The notes: generated by a model not told the origin, from the letters alone. A stretch of 64,000 nucleotides of DNA from DAOVXM01 sp963746255 (GCA_963746255.1 CAVVAJ010000001.1:1038626-1102625), one strand, 5' to 3'; counted from the first letter of the stretch, positions 26,346-36,359 are shown. Made by a program: numbers and translations.

Positions 26346-26678
26346 ATGTCAGAACAAATGTCCCCCGAAATCACCAGTGATGATAAGCTTTGGTCAGCGC
26401 TAGGTTACGTGATCCCGATCATCGCCATCATCGTCCTCTTTCTCGAGGATAAGAAGAACCGCCCCTTCATCCGGTTCCATGCCGTACAGTCACTGGCGTT
26501 CAATGTTATTCTCTGGATTTTGATCTTTATCGTCAGCCTGGTAACACTTGGTTTCGGAGCGCTGTGTGCTCCGCTGTTGTGGCTGGTGTCCTTCTGGCCA
26601 GCTTATGACTCGTTCAAGGGCAACTACACCGAACTGCCAGTCATCACCAATTTTATTAAGAAACAAGGTTGGATCTAG
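26346..26678 (+). CDS. DUF4870-domain membrane protein 1
   Basis: A 110-residue Tic20-like small membrane protein. A soluble start (MSEQMSPEITSDDKLWSALG) is followed by three hydrophobic segments. The typical motif NRPFIRFHAVQSLAFNVILW belongs to DUF4870 ('...FVRFHAKQAL'). AGGAGG precedes the ATG. Function unknown. Its TAG stop (GGA-TCT-AG) is formed by the left CTAG end of a MITE-like element, so the original C-terminus may have been changed. A second DUF4870 gene follows. Confidence 0.88.
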   Translation: MSEQMSPEITSDDKLWSALGYVIPIIAIIVLFLEDKKNRPFIRFHAVQSLAFNVILWILIFIVSLVTLGFGALCAPLLWLVSFWPAYDSFKGNYTELPVITNFIKKQGWI

Positions 26679-26791
26679 TGTTCCGTCAAATTTGATTGTC
26701 TAGAAAGAATAGGCTCTAGACGGAACACTTTATACTTTGTCAAGGGCGTATTTACTCGGATATCGAGTGAATCTTTCATCCTTGACAAAGC
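26675..26791 (+). repeat. MITE-like element, copy 2
   Basis: It starts CTAGTGTTCCGTCAAATTTG. The first hairpin closes with GACGGAACAC and the second opens with CTTTGTCAAGG and closes with CCTTGACAAAG at 26781-26790. The left CTAG overlaps the stop of the upstream DUF4870 gene. Confidence 0.8.
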
Positions 26792-26873
26792 GTTAATCAT
26801 AAATTGCCACTTGGTCTCCCGTTCCGGGTTTGCAGTTCCCGGAACGGGATGCCATAATCTAGGAGAATAAATT

Positions 26874-27338
26874 ATGGCTGCTGAAGCTGAAACGCTGCCG
26901 TCCCCAGCCCCTCAACCGATGTCTTCCAATGAGGAGCAAACCTGGGCTATGCTCGCTCACCTCAGCATCTTCGCCAATCTTATAACAGGTTTCTTAGGAC
27001 CGCTCATCGCCCTGGTGATCTACCTGATCTATAAAGATCGCTCGCGCTATATAGCCTACCAGTCAATGCAGGCCTTTATCTTTCAGCTCGTCTTCTGGGT
27101 TGGAGCAGGTATTATCGCCGTGATCTTATGGCTTATCGGCAGCCTGCTGTTAGTCTTGCTGTGCCTTGGCTGCCTGGTAATGCCTCCAGCGCTGTTTTTC
27201 TCGCTTCTGCCCTTAGCTGCGCTGGTGTACGGCGTAGTTGGCGCGATCGGGTGCAGCCAGGGAGAAGACTTTAAGTACTGGCTGATCGGCGATTGGGTGC
27301 GTAGGATCTACGAACCACCAGCAGACCCCGCGGCTTGA
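26874..27338 (+). CDS. DUF4870-domain membrane protein 2
   Basis: A 154-residue paralogue of the gene at 26346. It has a soluble Pro-rich start, then EEQTWAMLAHLSIFANLITGFLGPLIALVIYLIYKDRSRYIAYQSMQAFIFQ, the Tic20/DUF4870 pattern, and a long second hydrophobic hairpin. GGAG lies before the ATG (TAGGAGAATAAATT). The pair is interrupted by the MITE-like element. Function unknown; such proteins are often linked to membrane stress or transport. Confidence 0.85.
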   Translation: MAAEAETLPSPAPQPMSSNEEQTWAMLAHLSIFANLITGFLGPLIALVIYLIYKDRSRYIAYQSMQAFIFQLVFWVGAGIIAVILWLIGSLLLVLLCLGCLVMPPALFFSLLPLAALVYGVVGAIGCSQGEDFKYWLIGDWVRRIYEPPADPAA

Positions 27339-27366
27339 GCTTTATGGGAGCAGGTAATCACCTCGC

Positions 27367-27395
27367 TTGACTTTTGCTTGACTACATTTTAGAAT
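27367..27395 (+). promoter_or_regulatory. Promoter of the gcv operon
   Basis: TTGACT (27367-27372), 17-bp spacer, TAGAAT (27390-27395), placing the start of transcription just in front of the glycine riboswitch. Confidence 0.75.
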
Positions 27396-27410
27396 CAATC
27401 CGTAAAATTA

Positions 27411-27603
27411 ACAGTCCCAGGGGAGAGTCCCATTGCGATGGGCACCGAAGGGGCAAACCTAACAGCTGCTGCTGCAGGCGAAACTCTCAGGTAAATGGAC
27501 CGTGGGGCAGTCGAACTCTGGAAAGCTGGTAACCGCTAAACTAATTGCCAGCACCGAAGGGGCAAGTGCCACAGCCGGCATGAATCTCTCAGGTCAACGA
27601 CAG
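27411..27603 (+). promoter_or_regulatory. Tandem glycine riboswitch (two aptamers)
   Basis: Two glycine aptamers in series. The first has GGGGAGAGTCCC, GCACCGAAGGGGCAA and GAAACTCTCAGGTAAA; the second has CAGCACCGAAGGGGCAAG and AATCTCTCAGGTCAACGACAGAGG. These are the conserved gcvT-motif cores. The short linker between them (CCGTGGGGCAGTCGAACTCTGG) is typical. It precedes gcvH-gcvPA-gcvPB, so glycine should turn on its own degradation. Confidence 0.95.
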
Positions 27604-27643
27604 AGGCGTACGCATTTATTTGCGTGCGCCTTTATTTATTTTT
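27603..27643 (+). terminator. Expression-platform terminator of the glycine riboswitch
   Basis: AGGCGTACGCA pairs with TGCGTGCGCCT over a TTTATT loop, followed by TTATTTATTTTT. Its left arm touches the 3' end of aptamer 2, consistent with glycine-dependent antitermination. Confidence 0.75.
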
Positions 27644-27704
27644 AATCGGTCGGCAAGCAGCACACAAAACCCATTTAGCTTTACCCCTGATAAGGAGGAT
27701 CACG

Positions 27705-28094
27705 ATGGAATTCCCCAAAGATCTTATGTACACCGAAAATGATGAATGGATTCGCGTCGAAGGCAATACTGCAACAGTTGGCATTACGGATTACGCCCAA
27801 GACCAGCTCTCTGATATCGTTTACGTGGAAGTAGTCGTCAGCGTGGACGAGCTGGTCGCCCAAGGCGATACTTGTGCCACGATCGAGTCCGTCAAGGCTG
27901 CGGCTGAAGTCTATATGCCGGTCAGCGGCAAGATCATCGCCACGAATGAGGAGCTGGCGGATACACCGGAACTCGTCAACAGTGAACCTCATGGCGCGGC
28001 TTGGTTGGTGAAATTGGAATTGAGCGACAGCTCCGAACTGGAAGGCTTGATGAACGCCGCCGCTTATGAGAAATTCACCGCTGAAAAACAATAA
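27705..28094 (+). CDS. gcvH: Glycine cleavage system H protein
   Basis: A 129-residue lipoyl carrier protein. It moves the aminomethyl group between the P protein, the T protein and dihydrolipoamide dehydrogenase. The lipoylated Lys is K64 in ATIESVKAAAEVY; the start FPKDLMYTENDEWIRVEG is typical. AAGGAGG precedes ATG 27705, which is chosen over an upstream in-frame ATG inside the riboswitch terminator. It is the first gene after the riboswitch and is followed 67 bp later by gcvPA. No lipoate ligase or lpd gene is in the window. Confidence 0.97.
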   Translation: MEFPKDLMYTENDEWIRVEGNTATVGITDYAQDQLSDIVYVEVVVSVDELVAQGDTCATIESVKAAAEVYMPVSGKIIATNEELADTPELVNSEPHGAAWLVKLELSDSSELEGLMNAAAYEKFTAEKQ

Positions 28095-28161
28095 TAGCCG
28101 ATCTATTAACCAAATGCTGACCCGCCACGGAGAACTCAACCGACCGGGTTAAGGAGCAGCA

Positions 28162-29505
28162 ATGTACTTTCCCCACACACCTGCCGAGCGGGAAGAGATG
28201 CTGGCCGCGATCGGCGTTAGTCGAATCGACGACCTTTTCGAAGTCGTCCCTGAGCAGCACCGCTTCCCGAACCTAGGACTACCACCTGCCATGTCAGAGA
28301 TGGAAATCCTGAACGAGATGGAAGGTTTGGCCTGGGTAAACGATTCCGCCAAAGAAATGGCTTGCTTTTTAGGCGCAGGCGCCTATCACCACTACATCCC
28401 GGCCGCGGTTGACTCGATCCTGCGGCGGGGCGAATTCTATACCGCCTACACTCCCTACCAACCGGAAATATCCCAAGGCACCCTCCAAGCTATCTTCGAT
28501 TACCAAAGCCTGGTCACCGCCCTGACCGGGATGGACGTCAGCAACGCCAGCCACTACGATGGCGCCACTGCCGCTGCTGAAGCCGTCAGTATGGCGATAG
28601 CAAATTTCCGCGGTAAGCGCAGCAAGGTCATTCTCTCCCCTGCCCTACACCCCCATTACCGCCAAACCATCCACACGTACAATCCAGCCGGAGATATCAC
28701 ATTCCTCGGGGAGGACATCCCCCTGACCAACTCACCCAGGGCGCTTATTCCAATGGTTGACGATCAAACCGCACTGGTAATTGTCCAATATCCGGATTTT
28801 TTCGGACGGATTTTTGACCTCAGTGAACTTACAGAAGCTGTTCACGAGCAGGGAGCCCTGCTGGCGGTCTCGGTAAACCCACTCGCCCTTGGGCTGATCA
28901 AACCTCCGGGAGAATTCGGCGCAGATATTGTCACCGGTGAAGGCCAGACCCTCGGTATCCCGCTCGCGTATGGCGGACCTTACCTAGGTATCTTCACTAC
29001 GCGCGAGAAACTGGTCCGGAAAATGGCCGGCCGGCTGGTCGGAGAAACGGTGGATAACCGCGGCCAGCGGGCGTATGTACTCACCCTGACCGCCCGAGAA
29101 CAGCATATCCGCCGTGAGAAAGCCACTTCTAATATCTGCACGAACCAGGGGTTGATGGCCCTAGCAGCAACTGTCTACATGAGTCTGTTAGGTAAGCATG
29201 GTCTCAAGCAGGTCAGTTCCCTGTGCTACCATAAAGCCCATTATGCCGCCCAACAAATCCAGTCCCTGCGTGGTTACGAGCTTTGGTCGCAGTCACCTTT
29301 CTTCAATGAGTTTGTCGTCCGCTGCCCTACACTGATTGAAAACATCAATGAACACCTGCTGGACCATAATATCCTGGGGGGCTACGACCTTGGGCAGGAC
29401 TACCCAGAGCTCGCCGATCACATGCTGATCGCCGTAACGGAAATGAATTCGAAGGAAGAGATCGATGACCTGGTCACGATCTTGGCGGAGGTGTCGAATG
29501 ACTGA
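28162..29505 (+). CDS. gcvPA: Glycine dehydrogenase (decarboxylating) subunit 1
   Basis: The 447-residue alpha half of the split P protein, which with GcvPB decarboxylates glycine and loads H protein. Typical segments are YFPHTPAEREEMLAAIG, ACFLGAGAYHHYIPAAVDSI, YTPYQPEISQGTLQAIFDYQ, NASHYDGATAAAEA and a long RGQRAYVLTLTAREQHIRREKATSNICTNQGL region. It does not carry the PLP lysine. AAGGAG lies 8 bases before the ATG. Its stop overlaps the start of gcvPB by 8 bases, indicating coupled translation of the heterotetramer. Confidence 0.97.
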   Translation: MYFPHTPAEREEMLAAIGVSRIDDLFEVVPEQHRFPNLGLPPAMSEMEILNEMEGLAWVNDSAKEMACFLGAGAYHHYIPAAVDSILRRGEFYTAYTPYQPEISQGTLQAIFDYQSLVTALTGMDVSNASHYDGATAAAEAVSMAIANFRGKRSKVILSPALHPHYRQTIHTYNPAGDITFLGEDIPLTNSPRALIPMVDDQTALVIVQYPDFFGRIFDLSELTEAVHEQGALLAVSVNPLALGLIKPPGEFGADIVTGEGQTLGIPLAYGGPYLGIFTTREKLVRKMAGRLVGETVDNRGQRAYVLTLTAREQHIRREKATSNICTNQGLMALAATVYMSLLGKHGLKQVSSLCYHKAHYAAQQIQSLRGYELWSQSPFFNEFVVRCPTLIENINEHLLDHNILGGYDLGQDYPELADHMLIAVTEMNSKEEIDDLVTILAEVSND

Positions 29506-30961
29506 GCCCAAATTATGTGAAATGTCTGTCCCGGGCCGCAGGGGATTTTCATTTTCGACTTTAGACGTACCCGAGGCAGCACTTCCGGACAATTTAGTTC
29601 GGGAAGAGCTGCCTATGCCAGAACTGTATGAATTGGATGTGATCCGCCGTTATACCCGGCTGTCGCAGCTGAACTACGGCATCGACATCGGTATTTACCC
29701 ACTAGGGTCTTGTACGATGAAATACAACCCCCGGATCAATGAAGAAACCGCCCGTATTCCCGGATTTTCGCATGTCCACCCGCTGCAGCCATTGATAACG
29801 ACCCAAGGCAGCCTGGCTTTGATGTACCAGCTGCAGGAGTGGCTGAAGAAGATCGGTGGTTTCGCTGGCGTGACATTACAGCCCGCGGCCGGGGCGCAAG
29901 GTGAACTAACCGGTGTATTGATCATCCGCGCATACCATGCCAACCGTGGCGACAAGCAGCGCAATAAGATCCTGATCCCAGACTCGGCCCATGGTACAAA
30001 TCCGGCAACATCTGCAATGAGCGGCATGCAGGTGGTCGAGCTGAAATCGGACAGCCGCGGAAATGTAGACCTCGAAACGCTACGCGCGGAATGCGATGAC
30101 ACGTTAGCTGGTCTGATGCTCACCAACCCCAATACACTTGGCCTATTTGACGAACACGTAATGCAAGTCGCCGATATGGTGCACCAAGCAGGCGGTCTTG
30201 TCTACGGCGATGGCGCGAACATGAATGCGCTGCTCGGTATCGTCCGTCCAAGCGATCTGGGGATCGATATCCTGCACTACAACCTACACAAGACCTTCTC
30301 AACCCCCCACGGTGGTGGCGGTCCTGGATCAGGTCCAGTGGGTGTTGCCGCCCATCTAGTTGATTTTCTGCCGGCGCCGGTCGTTGCGGTGATCGAAGAA
30401 GGGGATGATGAACTGCTGCCTCTGTTTGGATTTGTATCCCCTGAAAAAACAATCGGCCGGGTGAAAGCCTTCCACGGGCATTTTGGCATGATGGTGCGTG
30501 CATTTACGTATATGTGCATGCACGGCGAAGAAGGGCTGCGCCAAATCGCTGAGTATGCCGTGCTCAACGCGAACTACCTGCTTGCTAGATTGCGCGATAG
30601 CTACCATGTCCCCTATGACCGGGTCTGCATGCACGAATTTGTCGCCGAAGGCCGTTGGTCCGATATACCAGATATCCATGCGCTCGATATCTCCAAACGG
30701 CTGATGGATTACGGTATCCACCCCCCGACCAACTACTTCCCGCTGATCGTACACGAATCACTGATGATCGAACCAACCGAGACGGAAAGCAAACAAACCC
30801 TAGATGCCTTCGCCGATGCGATGATAAAAATCGCCCAAGAAGCACAGCGAGAACCAGAACTGCTCCACAATGCCCCGGTTTCTACACCAGTCGGGCGTCT
30901 CGATGAAGTGAAGGCGGCGCGCGAGTTGGTACTACGCTGCGCGGTTGATTCCGGATCATAA
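29498..30961 (+). CDS. gcvPB: Glycine dehydrogenase (decarboxylating) subunit 2
   Basis: The 487-residue PLP-bearing half of the split P protein. The Schiff-base lysine is K265 in YNLHKTFSTPHGGGGPGSGP. Other signatures are LGSCTMKYNPRINEETARIPGF, PAAGAQGELTGVLI and DSAHGTNPATSAMSG. The start is ATG 29498, with GGAGGTG a few bases upstream inside gcvPA; an in-frame ATG at 29465 lies deep in gcvPA and is rejected. It ends the riboswitch operon and is followed by a strong terminator. GcvT is not in this operon; it is fused to GlyA at 37188. Confidence 0.97.
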   Translation: MTEPKLCEMSVPGRRGFSFSTLDVPEAALPDNLVREELPMPELYELDVIRRYTRLSQLNYGIDIGIYPLGSCTMKYNPRINEETARIPGFSHVHPLQPLITTQGSLALMYQLQEWLKKIGGFAGVTLQPAAGAQGELTGVLIIRAYHANRGDKQRNKILIPDSAHGTNPATSAMSGMQVVELKSDSRGNVDLETLRAECDDTLAGLMLTNPNTLGLFDEHVMQVADMVHQAGGLVYGDGANMNALLGIVRPSDLGIDILHYNLHKTFSTPHGGGGPGSGPVGVAAHLVDFLPAPVVAVIEEGDDELLPLFGFVSPEKTIGRVKAFHGHFGMMVRAFTYMCMHGEEGLRQIAEYAVLNANYLLARLRDSYHVPYDRVCMHEFVAEGRWSDIPDIHALDISKRLMDYGIHPPTNYFPLIVHESLMIEPTETESKQTLDAFADAMIKIAQEAQREPELLHNAPVSTPVGRLDEVKAARELVLRCAVDSGS

Positions 30962-30980
30962 GTTAAAATTACTCATAATC

Positions 30981-31017
30981 GATCAAGTTCGCACCGTGGG
31001 TGGGAACTTGATCTTTT
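30981..31017 (+). terminator. Rho-independent terminator of the gcv operon
   Basis: GATCAAGTTC (30981-30990) pairs with GAACTTGATC (31004-31013), with an inner CACC/GGTG pairing, then TTTTAATT. Confidence 0.85.
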
Positions 31018-31089
31018 AATTAGGAACATCATCGAGTAAGATAGGCATAGACAAAATCAGTTTGCTATAATTCGTTCGATGGATGGGTT

Positions 31090-32136
31090 ATGCTAACAAC
31101 GATAATTCGTTCGTTAAAAGAACTTTGGGCGCTACCAGGGCCTTTCTATTTTTCAACCGAGGACATAGATCGCCGCTTACGAACGCGCCCAAACCGTATT
31201 GAATTCATCACACTCGGCGTTGCTGTAGCTGTGTTGATACTTTCCTTAACCGCACACATCCTCCGAGATCACATCCCGTACGATTTCTATAATTACGTCA
31301 AGACCTCGCAAGGGGATTTCAGCAATTATTATTATGCGCATTGGTTGCTGCCCATTTTTTACTTGTTTGGGCAATTTGACATCTATTCTGGATACTTCAT
31401 TTGGGGAATACTCAATATCGCCGGAGCTTATTTCGCGATGCGGGTCTTCGGCGGCCGGCCGCTCGTTGTGATGCTCTCTTTTCAGCTGTTCTATGTCCTC
31501 TATTTTGGGCAAATCACCGGAGTCATCGCGGGTGCCTTGGCTCTCCAAGCGTGGGCGCTCGCGCATGATCGCTGGGACTTTGCAGGTATAGGCATGGCTT
31601 TAGCGATATCAAAATATCAAATGGGGATTCCGTTGTCGCTCGCTATCTGGCTGCTTGCTGACATCAATTGGCGTGAACGACTGCGCGTGCTCTTTGTACC
31701 TACTCTCGTGATGGTTCTCTCGCTACTCATCTACCCAGGTTGGCCTATTCGATCCCTGAACACTATTCTTCAAAACCCACCAAATGATTACGGCAGTATC
31801 AGCTTATGGAGATGGATCGGCTACAGCGCACTCGTACTGTGGCTGCCAACACTCATATTGAAAATGGATTCTGCTCGCCGCATGGTCCTGATTGCCGCCA
31901 CAATCGCACTTACGATACCTTATTTCCAGCAAACAGATCTTCTTTTCTTGCTCTCAATGCCAATTAATGGAATCGGACTTCTTGGTAATCTGGGCTATTC
32001 CTTTTTTGTTTTCGGTTGGGATGCCATGAAATGGCTATTCATCCTGCCCTTGGGTATATATTTAATCCTGGTGTATACACCGCTCAAAAGGGGAATTTCT
32101 AAAATGTGCGCTACTGAGCCCAACATAGCGCCATAG
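31090..32136 (+). CDS. Membrane protein resembling GT87/DUF2029-type glycosyltransferases
   Basis: A 348-residue multi-pass protein with about nine helices. After the first helix comes a loop with DFYNYVKTSQGDFSNYYYAHWLLPIFY, reminiscent of the extracytoplasmic Asp-containing loop of GT-C polyprenyl-phosphate mannosyltransferases (GT87). FAGIGMALAISKYQMGIPLSLAIWLL and the helix ladder after it also fit. No complete diagnostic motif is present, so the assignment is tentative. It follows the gcv terminator by about 70 bp and stands alone. Confidence 0.6.
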   Translation: MLTTIIRSLKELWALPGPFYFSTEDIDRRLRTRPNRIEFITLGVAVAVLILSLTAHILRDHIPYDFYNYVKTSQGDFSNYYYAHWLLPIFYLFGQFDIYSGYFIWGILNIAGAYFAMRVFGGRPLVVMLSFQLFYVLYFGQITGVIAGALALQAWALAHDRWDFAGIGMALAISKYQMGIPLSLAIWLLADINWRERLRVLFVPTLVMVLSLLIYPGWPIRSLNTILQNPPNDYGSISLWRWIGYSALVLWLPTLILKMDSARRMVLIAATIALTIPYFQQTDLLFLLSMPINGIGLLGNLGYSFFVFGWDAMKWLFILPLGIYLILVYTPLKRGISKMCATEPNIAP

Positions 32137-32310
32137 TATCCAACTGTGTGGCAGGATATCAACCCACCCATCTTACAACAATCACCGATAAAAACCTGGT
32201 TAGGTCAGAACTAAACCATAGAATACTAATAATACTGTCAAGTCGTTATGCAGTTGGCAGAACGTGGACATGATAAAATTGGTTTCCAATTTTGATTTAA
32301 AGGTCTCATA

Positions 32311-34045
32311 ATGGCTGAGAGTAGCACGTCCGAATTTAACTTTGTCGAACCCAGAGCTAAAGTCGAAGTACACCTGCCCGAAGGCCGGGTGATCTCTGGA
32401 CCTCGTGGTGCACAGATCCACGAGTTTTTCAGTATGCTCAAGGAGGATGAACTCCAACCGATCGTCGGCGCGATCGTGGATGGTCAGCTGCGTGAATTAA
32501 CCTATCGCATCGAGATGGATGCCCACGCTCGACCCGTCACAATGGGCGAAGCTGATGGAATGCGGATATACCGCCGCTCCCTAACATTCCTGCTTGAGAC
32601 TACGTTTAACGATCTCTACCCAAGCATTGATCTACGTATTGACCATTCTGTCTCCTCGGGTGGTTACTACTGTCATATCACCGGCCGTCCACCGCTGAGC
32701 GCGAAAGAGCTGGCAGAAATCGAAGCGCATATGCGCAATTATGTCGCTGAAGATATCCCTTATGGTCGCATGGAAGTGCCGCTCCAAGAAGCAATCGATT
32801 TCTTCAAGGCCGAGGGTGCTGAAGAGAAAGTGCGCTTGCTGGTTCACCGCAAGAAGAACTACCTGACACTGTACAGCCTGAAAGCCCACCGGGATTACCA
32901 CCATGGTTATATGGTCCCATCGACGGGTTACTTGAAGTGGTTTGCCCTGATGCTCACTGGGGAAGGTTTTACCCTGCGTTTCCCGCGCCGCCACGCCCCG
33001 ACCGAGCTGCTCGCGCCACCCTCATACCCGACCTTGTTAAGCACATTCCGGCAGTACGGCCGCTGGTTAGACCGTCTGGGCATTGCAAGTGTCGGCGCGC
33101 TGAATGACGCCATCCAAGAAGGTCGTTCCCCTGAGATCATCCTGGTCTCTGAGGCATTACATGAACAGCGTGTCTCGGAAATCGCTGCCCAAATGGCGAA
33201 TTTCAGCAAGCAACTACGGATCATTTTTATTGCGGGTCCATCTTCCTCGGGGAAAACAACTTTTTCTAAGCGCCTTTCGGTACAGCTCCTCAGCGCGCGG
33301 TGTCACACCTTACAACTTGGAAATGGACAACTACTTCATCGATCGTGATAGAACCCCGTTGGATGAAAACGGCGAGCTCGATTTCGAATCAATAGAGGCC
33401 GTCGACCATGTCCGTTTATCGCATGACATCCAGCGTTTAATCGCCCAGGAGACTGTCCAGCTGCCACGCTTTAACTTTGTTACCGGATCAAGCGAGCCAG
33501 GCGAAGTCGTCCGTTTAGGTGCTGGGGAAATCATCATCCTTGAAGGGATCCATGGGTTAAACCAAGCTCTGGTATCCGGGATCGACCCGCAGTATACTTT
33601 CCGCATATTTGTTTCGGCGCTCACCCAGCTGAATCTTGACAGCCACAACCGCATCTCGACAACCGATACCCGATTAATCCGCCGCATTGTGCGCGATGCC
33701 CGGGAGCGTGGCTACAACGCCCAAGAGACGATTAACCGTTGGGAGTCGGTCAGGCGTGGGGAGAAGCGCTATATTTTCCCATTCCAAGAAAATGCAGACT
33801 TGATGTTCAACTCGGCTCTGGTATATGAATTATCGGTGCTTAAGCCGCTCGTGGAACCGCTGCTGCGACAGGTGCCAAATGGCACCCAAGAATATGTCGA
33901 AGCCAAGCGATTGTTGGCCTTACTGGAGTGGTTCCTTCCGTTGGACACCGACTTAATCCCAGATAACTCAATCTTGCGGGAATTTGTTGGCGGTTCGATC
34001 CTCAAGCACTTCAAGCTCTGGCAGAATCATAATGGTAGGAACTGA
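32311..34045 (+). pseudogene. Uridine kinase-like nucleoside kinase with one +1 frameshift
   Basis: The first part (32311-~33290) encodes an N-terminal TGS/ThrRS-like region: VEVHLPEGRVISGPRGAQIHE, then HSVSSGGYYCHI and FFKAEGAEEKVRLLVH. It then enters the kinase P-loop FIAGPSSSGKTTFSKRLSVQL. The frame then changes by +1 near 33286-33292 (CAGCTCCTCAG). The second part continues perfectly with ARGVTPYNLEMDNYFIDRDRTPLDENGELDFES, IILEGIHGLN and RLIRRIVRDARERG to 34045. With one base removed from CTCCTC, the spacing between P-loop and DNYF matches relatives. Everything else is conserved, so the shift is either very recent or a sequence error. The intact product would be about 577 residues. Confidence 0.85.
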
Positions 34046-34207
34046 TCCGCGGCTGGCTGCTCGGAAAGCAAATCAAGGCTTGATGATAGCTCCGCATACT
34101 TTAGTCAACAAAGCGATCCGTGCAGCCACAAAGTATTACAACCAATCGAATAATTGAACTTGACCTAACCCACTCTAGCAGCGAACTATCTCGGATATAA
34201 GCAACCG

Positions 34208-36014
34208 ATGACACCGACACGACAAACAATAAGAACGGCGCTGATCGTGGGGGTGAGTTCGCTCGCGTTGGTCCTTTTGACCGGTTTCTTGTTGAGTACG
34301 AAATCCTGGGCTGCATACGCCGCTGAGCGCACAACTCGTAATTCCGGCGCGACCAGTGAACCGGGCATACAAATACCGGCTGAAGGACCATGGATAGTGC
34401 GAGCATATTACAGCACACCTGAGATGGTGGCAAATTTAGCTGAGAGAATTGAGCCGTGGGAAGTCAACCAAGAACTACGCTATGTCGTCCTACAAGCGGA
34501 CGCTACAGAGATGCTCTGGTTGGAGGCTCTCGGCTTGCAGGTAGAGGTCGATGATCAGCTCACCGCGCAATCCCACCGAGCGTTCTCCCCGCTGCCCGGC
34601 CAAAACAGCGGCATCGCTGGTTATCCCTGCTACCACACCTTAACAGAAACGTACGAGACCGCAGCGAGCCTAGCAGCCGACTATCCCAATCTGGTCGACG
34701 TGATCGATATCGGCAACTCGTGGGAAAAATCCGACCCCGCTCCTCAAACAGGGTACGATCTCTTGGTATTGAAATTGACTAATACCCAGATAAACCTGCC
34801 CAAACCGAAGCTGTTCGTCATGGCCTCTATGCATCCCCGCGAGCTGGCACCGGCAGAACTGGCCACCCGCTTTGCAGAATACCTGACAGAGAAGTACAAC
34901 ACCGACGCCGATATCACTTGGCTGCTTGACTATAATGAAATTCACCTGCTGCTGCTGGCAAACCCGGATGGTAGGGTGCAAGTGGAGTCAGGAACATCGG
35001 AACTCCAGTATTGGCGAAAGAATACCAACAACAACTACTGTTCGGACACGGACAAACGTGGTGCAGACCTCAACCGCAATTTCCCCTTCAAGTGGGGCTG
35101 CTGTGGCGGCTCGAGCAATGACGAGTGCGATGAACTCTACCGAGGCCCCTTATCCAGTTCCGAACCTGAAACACAAGCTATTCAAACCTATCTGGAGACG
35201 CTGTACCCTGACTTGCGGCAGGAGGCCCTCGACGCCGCTGCTCCCATAACGACTACCGGGATCTTGCTCGACCTGCACAGCTACAGCGAACTCGTGCTTT
35301 GGCCGTGGGGCTTCTCGCCTTCACCCGCCCCCAACCACGAAGCCCTTGATACCCTGGGCAGGAAGCTAGCCTTTTTTAATAACTACACCCCGCAGCAGGC
35401 GAGGCAGCTCTATCCCACTGACGGCTCGACGATTGATTTCGCCTACGGCGAGCTTGGCCTCGCCGCGTACACTTTCGAGCTTGGCAATACATTTTTTCAA
35501 GATTGTCCACACATTTGAATCAGCGATATTGCCGGATAATTTGCCGGCGTTGGTCTACGCTGCAAAAACCGCATCTGCGCCGTACTTGCTGCCTTCTGGA
35601 CCCGATGTGATATCGATCACTTTAGCACAAACCACGTCCATACCTGGAGAGGTAATTCAAATCACGGCGACGCTGGACGACCTACGCTTCATATTTAAAA
35701 ACGACGAGCCTCACACCGAAACAATAAACAGTGGAGAGTTCTACGTCGACATACCACCTGGCTCGGCCCAGGGCAACCTAATGCCTGCCCCACTGCTGCC
35801 AGTAGATGGCGAGTACGATTCGGCCGTTGAGGTCACGACAGGCGTGATTGACACTCAAGGATTATCAGTTGGGCAGCACACTATTTACCTACGGGGGCAG
35901 GACAGCAGCGGGAATTGGGGACCGTTGAGCGCCATATTTATCCACCTCCTGTCTCCGACACAAAAACCGGAAGAGATTTTCTTCCCCCTACTCATATCAA
36001 ATCACACCCCGTGA
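34208..36014 (+). pseudogene. M14-family zinc carboxypeptidase, C-terminal part shifted +1
   Basis: An N-terminal membrane anchor (LIVGVSSLALVLLTGFLL) is followed by a prodomain and the peptidase domain. Zinc ligands are in ASMHPRELAPAELATRF (H-x-x-E) and in LLDLHSYSELVLWPWG. The substrate motifs ANPDGR and GADLNRNFPF are present, and the catalytic Glu is in AYTFELGNTFF. Right after it the frame ends at 35518 (FQDCPHI-stop). A +1 shift at TGTCCACACATTTG restores PTFESAILPDNLPALVYAAKTA and a C-terminal beta-domain to 36014. The catalytic core is complete even in the truncated product (436 residues). A secreted peptidase role is expected. Confidence 0.85.
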
Positions 36015-36107
36015 GATTCCTATCGAGCTAAGAATTGACAACGCTCGGGGGCAGTGCTATCCTATAGCCAATCCAGTATAAAAAAGCTACGAAAATGGAG
36101 GTATCAC

Positions 36108-36359
36108 ATGGAGAAGTGGGAATACATGGTCATCCGGTCTTACAGCGGTGTCGTAACGATGGTAAACGGCCAGGAGGTCTCCCAAATGGTCGGATCACAG
36201 CCAGCAGGTACATTGCTACACGAATATCTATCTGGGGTTGGTGAAGACGGTTGGGAAGTGGTAAGCATGGCAGGTGTACGTGAAGGTGCCGATATCATCC
36301 TGAAGCGTGCTTGGGTTGATTATGATGTCGAAGATGAGGAACCAGTCGATAAGCCCTAG
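36108..36359 (+). CDS. DUF4177-like small protein
   Basis: An 83-residue protein: EKWEYMVIRSY at the start, LLHEYLSGVGEDGWEVVSMAG in the middle and ADIILKRAW near the end, the pattern of DUF4177-type proteins ('W.Y.v......l...l...G..GWELV.v.......ifKRp'). GGAGG stands 8 bases before ATG 36108, which is preferred to an upstream in-frame ATG. Function unknown. Its stop codon (CCC-TAG) coincides with the end of a MITE-like element, so its acidic C-terminal end may be original or cut short. Confidence 0.82.
   Translation: MEKWEYMVIRSYSGVVTMVNGQEVSQMVGSQPAGTLLHEYLSGVGEDGWEVVSMAGVREGADIILKRAWVDYDVEDEEPVDKP

Noticed and set aside
30120..30850. Long minus-strand frames opposite gcvPB
   Set aside because: Shadows of a strongly conserved plus-strand gene.
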